Shown one piece after another: positions 44,675 through 57,796 of a stretch of 64,000 nucleotides of DNA (position 1 is the first letter of the stretch; the number at the start of each line of letters is the position of its first letter). The stretch lies in assembly GCF_035222485.1 (NCBI RefSeq), contig NW_026946671.1, positions 2,170,001 through 2,234,000 of the forward strand, written 5' to 3'. This DNA is from Podospora pseudoanserina. Taxonomy: Eukaryota > Ascomycota > Sordariomycetes > Sordariales > Podosporaceae. A model generated the notes under the pieces. It saw only the letters and a program-made list of their open reading frames with translations, was not told the DNA's origin and ran no database searches. Made by a program: the position numbers and the translations under genes.

Positions 44675-47522
44675 TGTTATTACGCCCTAAGCGTAATACC
44701 CCTGTACAGGAACCACTGGATGGTACTTGTTAGATAGGAAAGGGTTTTGGTTAATTAAGCTAAATAGGAGCTTATGGAAGCTAAAACTAACGTAATTAGT
44801 TTAGCTAGATATAGTACTATTACTACTAAAGCTATTACTATATATAAATATAATTGAGGTTCTCTGGCTTTGAAGGCACACTAAGTAAGGTATAAAGATA
44901 CTTCAGAAATATATATAGATAGCTTAATATAAATAGGGGGGAGCGCCGGGCGTTCCCCGTATCGAGGAATCTAATTCCTTATATAAGTAATTGAAGTTTA
45001 TTTATCTATAATCTACTTTTAGTAGCTCTTTATTAAAATAATCTATTATTAATAGTAAACCTATATTTAAGACGCTTATTATAACTTTCGATTATCCTAT
45101 TATATTTACCTTTAGCGTACTACCTTATAGTCTATATCTATTCCCGGTATAGGTTATAATACGTTACTTATATAACTAAGATCGAACGTTATGCTTAGAT
45201 ATAACGAACACTAATCGCTATAGCTTCCGCTACCCCCAATCCCTCCGTTAGATATAACCGTCTCGCTAGAGATAATAACGTTTTTCTTAGAGATGCTCCT
45301 GCTGTCGAAAAGATAACCCTTCCCGTTAAGAATAATAACGCCGCTTCCGACGAAAAAGATTATAACTTTAATAATATTATAAATAAACTTAACGCCCTCG
45401 CTAAGAAACTTCTTAATATAGAGACGGTTATTAAGAGTAAAAATAATCTTTAGGATTTTAAGGATAAGGTTAAGCGCCTGCAAACTACCGTCCGAAGTAT
45501 AACGCGCGATAATACCCCTAAAATAGCCGCTAAAGTCGGTAAGCCTCCCGTCTTTACTAGAAGTAAATAGGAGCTCCCGCTTTAGTTATTATATATTAAA
45601 ACTAACCTACGTTTATACGGTATTACCGACCCTGAATTATAACTCCTATATACCGCTAGTTTCCTTAGAGAAAACCCTAAATAATAATTTAATAGGATTC
45701 TTAGGAACTACTTCGAGTACACGAAGGATAAACGCGAACCCTTTACGCAAAAACTCTTTGGTATAGAATTAGTTAAGTTCGAGGAAGAAATTAAGAAGAT
45801 ATACGGCGAACCCGATAAAGAAAAGGCAGCCGAGGATCGTCTCGAACGGTTTATATAAACTACCTTAGCCTCGACTTACGCAATACTTTTTCGCCGAAAC
45901 GCATTTAGGGTTAATTAGGCCGATACCGCTCTAAAGAATAAATTTTATAAAGGCTTAAAGCCTAAGGTTAAGGACGAACTTATTAAGGAAGACCGATATA
46001 TACTTATCCTCGACGAATATATTAATAAAACTATTATTATCGATAACCGACTTTATAAGCGATTTATGGAAAATAAAAGAGTTTATTATAACCCTTAGGT
46101 TCCTAAGGCTAATATTAAAAAGAAGTACGAATATAAAAGTACTTTATAGGGAATATATATAGGACCTATAGATATCGGAGTAATATAGTACGGTAAAGGC
46201 TAATAACGGAAGTATAGTAATAAACCTAAAAATAAGTTTAATATTAAATATTTTAATTACGATAAGATAGGATATTTTATATAAGAATATCGTTTACCGA
46301 AGAAATTTAAACCGGTACCTAAAGCTAAATTAGCTTAATTCGCAGATACCGACCGCGTCGTTAAAATAATATATCGCGAAGACAACGATCTCTTTTACCG
46401 GCCGATAATAACGCCGCGATAGGAAACTTTATATCGTATATACCTATAGGAACGACTTAAGAATAACTCGTTAATATAATGGATTACGCCCTAACCCCGC
46501 TTATAAATCTAATTTTAAAAAAACTTTTACGATTAACGATTAGAAACGAAAACTTATTAGTAAAAAGCGATTATTTATTAGATAGAGCCGAGTGGGTAAG
46601 AAAATATAAAAGAACCGTAGAAACCGGAGTTTCTACCGACGACGACTATATAAAGTTAGAACTAAAGCTAGAGGATAAACCTATTACCCTTTAAGATATA
46701 AATAATAATATAGACTAGTAGGTAATAGCCGAGGACTAGGATAAGTGTTTTAAGAAACTAAGACGACTAGTAGTTTATAGGGAAAATATCCTTACCGAGT
46801 ATACTAAAGTAAAACCTTACTTAGATAACGTACCTTTTATTATACCCTACTACGGACTATACGACTTAGTTATATAATTTAATTATATTTACGATAACTA
46901 TAAAGTTTATTATCGATTTAAGGTTTACTATAAAGTATTCCTTTTTAAATAAGATAACGACCTTATTCTATAAGTATATAAGGTAAGATCGGAGGAGGAT
47001 TAGAATTATATTATAATAACGGAAGGAAAATATATATTTATTATAGAAAATATAGTCTCTATAGGATATTAGGATAAGGACGCTTTAAATTTCGAGGACT
47101 ATAAATACGTTTAGTACGCCCGTTACCGCTACGTAAAGGCAAAAGACTAATATCGATAAAAAAGCTAAGTAAAGGTTAAGAAGAAAGCTAATAAAAAAGT
47201 TATTTAGTTAAAGAAATACCTAGGAAGGAACTTCCTATATAATGCCTATAGAGAATACGGAATATTAAAAGAACTCGCTAACGAGTATTTAGGACCCGAT
47301 TTCCGTAGACGACTAGAATAATAGTACTTCGAGCGACATAAGATATTTTATTATACTACTAGAGAATCAGGACTAAAGTTAAACGCCGTAAAGTTAATAA
47401 GCGACTATTACTTACGATAGAAAGCGTAGAAAAAATACTATTTAAGACTATCCGATTTTACTAAAGTCCTACGTACGGAAAACGACTAACAGGCCTCCCT
47501 AAGCCCCAGTAAAATACACTAA
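44675..47522 (+). mobile_element. Third Ty3/gypsy element, left part (5' LTR and gag region)
   Basis: Probable 5' LTR at about 44675-45161 (TG start; the following primer-site-like CGTTAC..TAT resembles that of the other two elements), then a gag-like region about 45200-46350 and further degraded coding sequence to 47522. Its continuation is at 62509, after the nested insertion. Broken throughout by RIP-type decay. LTR borders are inferred from one copy only. Confidence 0.6.
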
Positions 47523-47942
47523 TGTGACGAACCCCTATCCAGAACCTCTGAAAGGGATACTGGTCGAAGGCACTTCTGAATAATCGTGGCTCGGTGCAGC
47601 TAAACAATGCACAATAAGATATTTTAATGTAAATACTAGATACCGTAAATATAAGTTTAAATTATATATTGCGGAACTATCTATCTATATAGCCAGTTCC
47701 TCCGTATATATAGACCTCGTGCCAAGCCCTAATCATAGTGATTATTCCGCTTATTCTTAATGATCGTAATAATCGCTATAATCCTTTATAACTCCCTATT
47801 AGTTATATTGCCGCGATTACTATATTTTCCTAGTTTATTACCTATAATCGCGTAGCCTTGCCCTAATTAGTCCTACTAGCGATTATCTATACGTCTTATA
47901 CTCCGCATACGGTCCGTCCTACCTATTAGCTTAACTATAATA
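47523..47942 (-). repeat. Family 2 LTR (3' LTR of outer element)
   Basis: 420 bp, pairs with 62089-62508. The more strongly decayed of the two copies. Confidence 0.85.
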
Positions 47943-48050
47943 TAATACCTCTCCTCTTAGGTTAACGTCCCGTCGTCTTAAGGCCTAAAATAACCGCCTA
48001 TCGCCTACTTTTATTTACTTATAAATCCTCCTCTTTTCCCTATTACTACG

Positions 48051-48830
48051 ATGTCTAACTTTCATAGAGTTTCTAGGTCCTCGCAACCCCCTTCCCCGCA
48101 CGTTAGTCCGCAGTACCGTCGTCGCTTAGCCCTAGCCGTTTTTATTAACCTTAAAGGTTTTATCGTTATACTTTATTCGTTCTATATTGCTTATAACTTA
48201 ACTTATTACCTTTATAAACGTTTTTTCCGTTACGGTAAGTATATACGTTAAAGCCCTACTTATAACGTATCGGGCACTCTTACTACCATAAGTCGGTTAG
48301 TCCGTCTTTCTCTCGATACTCCGTCTAACCTTATCTAGTCGAGCACCTGGTTACCGAGCATCGTCGTTTATCTTCAGAGGAGCTAGCTGCCGAGAAACGA
48401 CTTCTAGACGCCTACCGTAAAGCCGAAAAGGTTACGCGTAAAGCGTAAAAAGCCGTTATATATTTATCCCGCCTTCGCTAATAAAAACGATATCTCTCGG
48501 AGCGGAGTACCGCTATTATTAACAAGGTAATACCTACGCTCGATCCTCTTATTACTACTGCTTTTAGTACCGACCCCTCCTCCTAGCCTCCCGTCTTATT
48601 TAACTAGCTATTTCCTAACCTTAATACCGATCTTAGTACGGCCGGTCCTTCCTTCCTATCCGCGTAAAATACCGTTAGTAGCGCGCCTTCCCCTTCCTAA
48701 GGTAATTAAGGCGCGTAGTACTATTTATATTTAGTCCCCTTTATACCTTTTAACCTTATAGTATAGTATATAGTACGTCGATTATTATGTCGGAGGCGCA
48801 GGTTCGATTCCTATCGAAGTTCTTCTAGCT
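48051..48830 (+). other. Extra antisense frame and tRNA-like stretch of the outer element
   Basis: A degraded frame starting MSNFHRVSRSS runs against the direction of gag-pol, between the 3' LTR and the end of pol. A matching frame, also starting MSN, sits in the inner element. Near 48757-48823 is a tRNA-like stretch with a B-box (GGTTCGATTCC). Fossil; no function claimed. Confidence 0.45.
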
Positions 48831-50342
48831 TTATTTTATAGTTATTTAGCTATAGGCTAGAGCTAGGTCTTTTTACTTACTTAGGTTTTAGCCGGTCCGG
48901 GTATCGTTAATAGAATTCCTTTTACTTATTTAGGTAATTAAAGTGTGCCTATAGTTCCCACGAATTATTTATAGTCGGATATTCTAACTAACTAACTAAA
49001 TACTTTAATTTACTTTTATTAAACCGTAAATTTAATATCTTTTCTATATCGTACTTTTCTTTTTCGTCCTCCGCCACTACCTATATATTAGCCTTACTTA
49101 TCTATAATACGGGCTCTAGAAGTAAGATGTGGAAAGTATATAACCGTAAACGTATTGTACGGGGTAGCTTTAGTTTAAATACCGTTTCCGATATTTTTTT
49201 CTTAACCTTAAACGGGCCTACTCTCTTATAATCTAGCTTTTTACTAAATCTTTTAATACGTAAATTACGTATAGAAAGGAATACTATATCTCCTCCTTTA
49301 AGGCAAGGTCCCTCGAGCCTTTTAATATTATAGTATTTCCGTATCCTTTTCCTTATAAACTTTAGTTTTTACTTAAGTTTACCGTAAAATATATATATTT
49401 TATTTACTTTAACCCTAGCCCTAAGTACCTTAACCGTAGGTCCTTACCGTAGGTCTACCTCGTAACCGAAGTTCGCGAAAAACGGTATAACTTTAATCGT
49501 TTTAATTAGTAATATATTATATACTAACTATACCGTAAATAATAGTTTAACCCAATCGTCCTATTCGAAATTAATATAATTCCGTAAGTATTATTCTACG
49601 ATTTAGTTAAGCCGTTCCGTTTAACCGTCCGTTTAAAGGTAGTAGGCCGAAGACGCCTTACTTACTATCCCTAGCCTCGTTATTAACGCTCTTTAGAACT
49701 TCGATACGAACTTAATATCGCGGTCTATAATAAACTCCTTTAGCTATATATATATTAATATAATATATCGTAGTATTATATCCGTTAATTATTTTACCGA
49801 CTAGGTTTCTTTATAAGGTAGGAAGTATACCTATTTAGTAAGCCTATCGACTACCGTTAATATACTATTATACTTAACGCCGGTTATCGTATCTTTAAAC
49901 TTTAGTAATTTAATAATAAAGTTTATTATAACTAAACTCTATAACCGTTTTACTACCGGCAGTAACTCCAGAAATCTATAGGGCTTATACCTCGTAACCC
50001 TCGTTCTCTTATATATATAGTATAACTAAATAGTTTCCTTAACGTCGTCCTTAATCCTTAGCCAGTTAAAGTACTACTTAATCTTTTCTATAGTCTTAGC
50101 GATACCTATATATCTTCCGAGCTTTAATATGTAAATCTCTATTACTAGTACTATCCTATTACCTAGCCTTACGTACGCTCGGTTCTTATACTATAGTCTT
50201 CCTTAACTATCTTTCTAAATACCCTATAGCTCCAGCTCTTCCTACTAATATTACTCTATAATATCGTTACCTAACTTCCCTTAATATTTACTAAAAGTAG
50301 CCTTCTCGCGATATACTACGTAATACTTTATCTACGGCTATA

Positions 50343-50741
50343 TGTCACGGTTCTGGAAGACAGTGGGGCCACGAGGGACCAATCAAGACTGGACCGCGCC
50401 GTCGAGCGGGGCTCACGGTCTAGAAGGGCAACGGACTAATAAGATGGGGACCGGGGACCGCGGTGGGGCTTACGGTCCACGGTCCGGTATCGGCTAATTA
50501 GGAGCGGACCGAGGACCGTCTATAAGTCAACGGTCTACGGTCCACGGGTCTATATATACGGAGGAACTGGCCGGCGTAGATAGACAGTTCTGTAGTATAT
50601 AATTCAAGCTTGTATTCACGGTATTTAGTGTTTATATTGAGATATCTTATTGTGTACTATTTAGCTATACCGAGCTACGATTATTTAAAAGTACCTTCGA
50701 CTAGTATCTTTTTTAGAGGTTCTGGATAGGGGTTCGTTATA
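50343..50741 (+). repeat. Family 1 LTR, 5' copy
   Basis: 399 bp, TG start. Contains repeated GGTCCACGGTCC-like units in its U3 part. Confidence 0.9.
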
Positions 50742-53700
50742 CGTTATATACTTACTTTAACTCTATTACAGATAAGTTAAAGGCGTTTTTTTACTACTAT
50801 AGCCGGACCTAAGAATATTTAGATAGGAGGCGTCCCGCCTAGCCCAAGCGGCGAGGGACCTTCTACTAGCACCAGACCTGCATTTACTACTGCAGAATAG
50901 GTCGTTAAACGCCTTAAGGAGTTTAAGGAAGAGGCTTAGCAAACCCGGAAGTAAATTATTACTATTACGACCGCATTTAAGTTAACCGTTAAGTTCCCGG
51001 CACCGGAGCGCTATAGAAAAGGAAAAGTAGAGTTTAGAGGATTCTTAATCCAGCTTAAAACCTATTTTCGTTACTACCTAAATTAGTTTATTAACGAAGA
51101 GTTAAAGGTAATCTTCGCGGCTACTAGACTTAAAGATAGGGCTTTTACGTAGTTTAAGCCTATCCTCGATAACTATTACGAGCAGGAACCGGAGGACTAA
51201 AAGAAGATTACCGTAGAATACTTCGAAAGCTATTATATCTTTAAAACTAAACTTAAGGAGGTGTTTAGGGAGTACGATAAGGCAAGGCGCGTATAGGAGA
51301 GGCTCGCAAACCTACGCCAAACGCGCTTAGCGGCTAATTACGCGGCTCTATTTAAAATCGATAGCCTGCGTAGTACCATTAACGATAAGGGGTTAATATA
51401 GCTCTTTTATAACGGCCTTAAGGAAGAGGTAAAGGATAAGTTATATAAGGAATTAAGGCCTAATACTATCGATAAGTATATCGCTATAGCTATTCGGATC
51501 GACGATCGGTAATTCTAGCGGCGCATAAAGAAAAGAAATAGTAGGGGTTACTACGGTAATAATAATAATAAAGGATATTTCGGTAATAATCGTTTTAACG
51601 ATAAGTAAAAGAAAAGATACTTTAGTACTAGTTACTCCGGTACTATATACGTAGGACCGATAGAGGTCGACGCTATATAGTAATAGAGACTATAAGGCCG
51701 GGGCTAAGGTAAAGATAACCTTAAGTATTTTAATTACGGTAAAGCAGGATACTTTAAAAAGGATTATAGGGTACCTAAACGGCTCGGATAGAAAAAGAAA
51801 ATCGCATTAATTACTATATCGAAAGGACCGAGGGTTATAAAGGTAATAGTTATCGGGTATTAGTAAGGCGGAGCGGTAAACTCCGAGGAAGACTCTAACT
51901 AGTACGCTAAATAAGAAAATATAGAGTTCCAGGAAGTAAAGGAAGCCCTAGAAAGGCTAAAGGCGGAATACAAGGAAAAAAATCTTTAAATATAAATATT
52001 ATAGAATTAATTAATATAGATCGCTACGGAAGTTATTACGGAGGCCGTTAAAGACGAGGGTCTTACGTAAGGACCTACTAGGTAGACGATACTAAAGAGG
52101 TAATATAGTAAGTACGGAATTACTATTTTATAAGATATATTATAGCCTATAAAGCTTTTATATAAAAGCTAGGAAAAGTATTAGAAAGGCAGAAAGGTCG
52201 CTAGTATTAGGATTGCGAAGTTACTAAGGGATATATTAATACCTATATAGTATATACCTTATAAAGGAAATATAGTATAGCTTTATCCTAGGTATCCGGA
52301 GCATTAAAAAGTACCTTGGTTTTAGTATATTATATACGGATATATAGAGCACTACTAGAGTAAGTCGCTATACGGCTATTAGCCGGTACGTAAGGTAAGT
52401 AAGGAGGGTAAACCATAGCTAGTTAAAAGGACTATAGCCCGATAGGAAAAGGCCTAATAGGAAGACCTAAACGATTACGTTTTATAAAAGGTTTAGGATC
52501 CGGTTAAACTAAAAGATAGCCTTTAGGTTATATAGATCGTACTAAAATATATAAAGTACTATATCGAATATATAAATGGTTAAAATATAGACGATAGCGT
52601 ACGTTCGTGGGAGGAAGTAATACTGGGATAATGCTTAAGCCTAAACTGCGCTATATACCTACGGGAAAAGGTTAAACGATATTATTAAGCTAAAACGCCT
52701 AAAATTAAGTAAAAGAACCGCTATTAAGCATAAGTGCGAAAGAATATTAAAGACGGAAGATAGGAGGAAGCTAGGCGGGTATAGTTAAAAGATTTTATAT
52801 TGCTAGATAACCCGGGGTAAGAGAACGCTCTTAAACGATATAACCGCTTAAGAAACGACTTACGGCCCTTCGCGGGAGCCGTTAACCTCTAACGGACCAC
52901 GAACGATATTTTTAAAGGCATTAGCGTAAGACAAAAGTATAGGACAATAACCCGGCGCTCGTTAGTAAGGTCGCTACCGTATAGGGAAAAAGTAAAAAAA
53001 ATAAACGCCTTTAGATTACTATACGATAGAGGGATCTCTAGGTAGTAGCATTAGTAAACGGTAGTACGGAAACGAACTTAATTTCGCTACAGTTCGTACA
53101 CTAGGCCTATATACTATAGAAAAAAAAAAAGGAATAAATAATTATATAAGGTTTATTTCCCACGTAAAAAGTCTATAGGGAAACATTATTCCTAAACATT
53201 ATAGTCGAAGGAAAAACGATATTAATTATATTCGATATTATAAATATAGAACCCTCGAAGGATATAATTTTAGGGTAACTATAGCATAAAGATTATAACC
53301 TAAATATCGATTAGAGGGATAGTAGCTATTTACGACCAAGAGAGCTTTAAAAGTATTTAATTAACGATAGAAAATCAGGAGTACGTACGGAGCAGAGTGC
53401 AAAACGAGCACCCTCCACGGCACTACCGTAAGGAGTATAGGAAGTAATAGTATATTCTATCGATATAGACGGTAAGATTAAAGAAATAGGGTTAACGACG
53501 TTAGTAAAGATATCGGAGGTTAATAAATACGCTTACTATAATAACGTAGAGAAAGGTAAAAAAAAAGGCGGTACTAGTGGAATATCGAGGATATCTAGCC
53601 TTTACGGCTAAGTATTTAAAGGGGTTTCTAGAGCGAAGACCGTAGGACTACAAAATTAAGTTAAAAAAAAGAGCTAAGTTACGGCTATTTAAAGTCTACT

Positions 53701-56534
53701 ATACTAACGATAAGTAAATTAAAGAGCTACGGAAGTACTTAGACAAGAACTTAAAAAGAAAATATATTAGGGAGTCTATATTGCTAATAGGATACCCCGT
53801 ATTCTTCGTACCGAAGAAGGACAGTAGTTTACGACTATATATAGACTACCGGCAGCTAAATAACGAGACGGTAAAAAACAATTATCTGCTACCGTTAATA
53901 TCTAGGTTACGGAATTAACTAGCAGGAGCGCGATATTTTATACGCTTAAATATACTTATCGGGTACGCTTATATATGGATTAAAGAAAGAGACGAATAGA
54001 AGATAGCGTTTCGTATACCTTATAGTTATTTCGAGTATTTTATAATACTATTCGGGTTAACTAATACGCCCGTAACGTTTTAATTTCTCGTTAACTATAC
54101 TATACGGAAGTACCTCGATAAGATAGTAGTATATTATTTTAACAATATTCTTATTTACTTACGCACTTTAGAGGAGTATAAGCGATACGTACGAGAGATA
54201 CTCGACGCGTTATATAGAGCCGGACTTTTCGTTAATAAAGAGAAAAGCGAGTTCCACGTATAAAAGATAGTATATCTAGAATATTTAATATCGTTAAGTA
54301 AGGTTCGTATAAAACTTAGGAAAATTACGGTAGTTAAGGATTGGTTTACGCCGTAATTATAAATATACGTTAGGGAATTCTTAAAGTTTATAAACTTTTA
54401 TCGGATATTTATCCGGGGCTATATAGGTATTGCGAGGCTATTTAATTACTTAACTAAGAAGGACGTGGAGTTCCGGTAGGGGCAGGAAGAGAAGCAGGCC
54501 TTCCAAGAGCTAAAAGAGGCTATTCTAAAGGACCCGATACTTAAACTGTTAAACCCTAATCGACTATTCGAAGTCGAGGTAAATATATTAAACTATACTA
54601 TTAGTAGATAATTAGGGTAACGAGACGATAACGGTAAGCTATACCTAGTAACCTTCTTTTCGAAGAAGCTTAATAAAGTATATTAAAACTATTTAATTTA
54701 CGATAAAAAACTACTTACTATTATTAAAGCGTTCGAGGAGTGGAGGCTATACTTTAGCGGTACTAAGTATAAAGTATAGGTCTATACGGATTATAAGAAT
54801 CTATAGTACTTTACTATTACGAAGGTCCTTAACGTACGGTAAATACAATAGTTAAAGTTTTTTTCGGAATTTAATTTTTAAATTAATTATAAAAAGGGTT
54901 CGGAGAACGCTAGGGTAAACGCACTTAGCCGGCGAGCCGACTACTATAAGGATATACCTAGGGAGTCACTACTACTATTTAAGGAAGCGCCAGATAGTAC
55001 CCTTAAATATCTACTGTAGCCGTAGATAGAGTATTGCGTAGTATATCGCGAGAAAGCCACTTCCAGTAAATACTAAAAGAAGTTAGGTAACGATATTATA
55101 GAGTAATACTAATAAGAAAAGCTGGAGCTATAGGGTATTTAAAAGGATAGTTAGGGAAGATTATAGTATAAGAACTAAGCGTATGTAAAGCTAGGTAATA
55201 AGACGGTATTAGTAATGGAGATCTACGTATCGAAGCTCGGAGGATATATAGGTATTATTAAGATTATAGAAAAGATTAAATAGCACTTCGACTAGCTAAG
55301 GATTAAGGACGACGTTAAAGAAGCTATCTAGTTATACTATATATACGAAAGAATAAGGGTTACGAGGTATAAGCCTTATAGATTTCTAAAGTTATTACCG
55401 GTAGTAAAATAGCTATAGAGTTTAGTTACGATAGACTTTATTACTAAATTACTAAAGTTTAAAGATACGGTAACCGGCGTTAAGTACGATAGTATATTAA
55501 CGGTAGTTAATAAGTTTATTAAGTAGGTATACTTCCTACCTTATAAGGAAACCTAGTTAGTAAAATAACTAGCGAATATAGTACTACGGTATATTATATT
55601 AATATATATATAGCTAAAGGAGTTTATTATAGACCGCGATACTAAGTTTATATTAAAGTTTTAAAGAGCGTTAATAATAAGGTTAGGGGTAGTAAGTAAA
55701 GCGTCTTCGGCCTACTACCTTTAGACAGACGATTAAACGGAACGGCTTAACTAAATTATAAAATAATACTTACGGAATTATATTAATTTCGAGTAGGACG
55801 ATTAGGTTAAACTATTACCTACGGTACAGCTAATATATAATATATCGCTAATTAAAACGACTAAAGTTATACCGTTCTTCGCGAACTTCGGCTACGAGGT
55901 AGACTTACGGTAAGGACCTACGGTTAAGGTACTTAGGGCTAAGATTAAGGTAAATAAGATGTATATACTTTACGGTAAGCTTAAGTAAAAACTGGAGTTT
56001 ATAAGGGAAAAAATACGGAAATACTATAATACTAAAAGGCTCGAGGGACCTCGCTTTAAGGGGGGGGATATAATATTCCTTTCTATACGTAATTTACGTA
56101 CTAAAAGACCTAGTAAAAAGCTAGATTATAGGAGAGTGGGACTATTTAAGGTTAAAAAGAAGTTATCGGAGATGGTATTCGAATTGGAGCTACCTAGTAC
56201 GATACGTTTACGGTTATATACCTTTTACATTTTACTTCTAGAACCCGCACTATATATAAGTAAGGCTAATATATAGGTAGTGGCGGAGGACGAAGAAGAA
56301 AAGTATAATATAAAAGAAATACTAAATTTACGGTTTAATAGAGGCTAATTAAAGTATTTAATTAGTTAGTTAGGATATCCGGCTATAGATAACTTGTGGG
56401 AATTATAGATATACCTTAATTACCTAAATAAGTAAAAAGAATTCTATTAACGATATCCGGACCGACTAAAACCTAAATAAATAAAAAGACTTAGCCCCGG
56501 CTTACAGCCAAATAGCTATAAGACGGAGCTAAAA

Positions 56535-56611
56535 GAACTTCGACGGGAGTCGAATCCGCGCCTTCGATATAATAGTCGACGTACTATACACTATACTATA
56601 AGGTTAAAAAG
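56535..56611 (-). other. tRNA-like sequence inside the inner element
   Basis: On the minus strand it has A-box-like TAGTATAGTG and B-box-like GGATTCGACTCC with tRNA spacing, ending CGTCGAAGTT. The same stretch is in the outer element at about 48757-48823. Stems are imperfect, so this is a relic rather than a tRNA gene. Confidence 0.4.
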
Positions 56612-56639
56612 TATAAAGGGGACTAAATATAAGTAGTAC

Positions 56640-57330
56640 TACGCGCTTTAGGTACCTTAGGAAGAGGAAGGCGCGCCATTAGCAGTATCTAGCGTAGTTA
56701 GGAAGGAAGGACCGGCTACGTTAGGACCGAAAGAAAGGTTAAAAGGCCAGTCCAGGCCTAAGGAAGGATCTAGGGCGTAAGGAAACTACGGAACGGTATC
56801 CTAGGCGGCGTCCGGCCGCGCAGAAGTATCCAGCGAAAAAGTAGGAGGCGCCGCAGCGACAGACTGCGCTACCTGGGCATCCTTCTCCTGGATACCTCGC
56901 GCGAAAAGGCGCTTTTTACGTACGCGAAGAGAGCGACGTATTCGTTTTACCCGGATAAGCTAGGTAGTTAGTTACGAAAGTTAGTCTTTAAGCTCTTATT
57001 CCTTACGCTCGAATCTATCCTACTCTTCTATCGTTCGGGTTACTATAGAACGGTTAATTACGGTATAGGAAGAAAAGGAAGATCTACCCACGGGCAGAGC
57101 CAATATTAAATCTATTATATAGGATCTTACGGCGCACGCACTCGGCGTACCGTAAGGACCCAGGGGCTATAATGCAAGGGGATTCGGCGATAAAACAGGT
57201 AGAATACGGTATTACGGTAGAACTACGGCGGCGGATTCGGGAGGAAAGGGCAGAGGCCTGTTTAGTCTTACAATAACGTTTCTACACACGGTTAGACATA
57301 ATAAAGGTAAGGAGAAAAGGGGAGGAAAAA
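56640..57330 (-). other. Extra antisense frame of the inner element
   Basis: Opposite to gag-pol, with a start in MSNRV near 57300 that matches the MSN start in the outer element. Degraded fossil. Confidence 0.4.
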
Positions 57331-57397
57331 CCTACAATATAGTTAGCAGTAAAAGAAGATTAGGCCGCAGGGGCTTCGGCCTAGAGAGGGAGCATTA

Positions 57398-57796
57398 TGT
57401 TACGGTTCTGGAAGATAGTGGGGCTACGAGGGACTAATTAAAACTGGACCGCGCCGTCGAGCGGGGCTCACGGTCCAGAAGGGCAACGGACTAATAAAAT
57501 GGGAACCGGGGACCGCGGTGGGGCTTACGGTCCACGGTCCGGCATCGGCCAATTAGGAGCGGACCGAGGACCGTCTATAAGTTAACGGTCTACGGTCCAC
57601 GGGTCTATATATACGGAGGAACTGGCCGGCGTAAATAGACAGTTCTGTAATATGCAATTTAAGCTTGTATTTACGGTATTTAGTATTTACATTGAGATAT
57701 CTTATTATGCACTATTTAGCTGCACCGAGCTACGATTATTTAGAAGTGCCTTCGACTAGTGTCCCTTTCAGAGGTTCTGGATAGGGGTTCGTTACA
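57398..57796 (+). repeat. Family 1 LTR, 3' copy
   Basis: 399 bp, same length as the 5' copy and very close to it; the differences I noticed are transitions. Confidence 0.9.

Larger units (their letters stand above)
50343..57796 (+). mobile_element. Inner element: family 1 Ty3/gypsy chromovirus-like, forward
   Basis: 7454 bp with 399-bp LTRs at 50343-50741 and 57398-57796, flanked by CTATA (50338-50342 and 57797-57801). Parts in order: gag from about 50800, zinc-knuckle area about 51700, protease about 53030-53300, RT ([18 protein letters not shown]) about 53750-54400, RNase H about 54600-54900, integrase about 55150-56000, chromodomain about 56280-56400, then a tRNA-like stretch and an extra antisense frame. 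The family looks complete in parts but is broken by many RIP-type changes. It inserted last, into the outer element. Confidence 0.9.

Noticed and set aside
45211-46694. Short frames in the gypsy gag region
   Set aside because: Fragments of a RIP-decayed element, not host genes.
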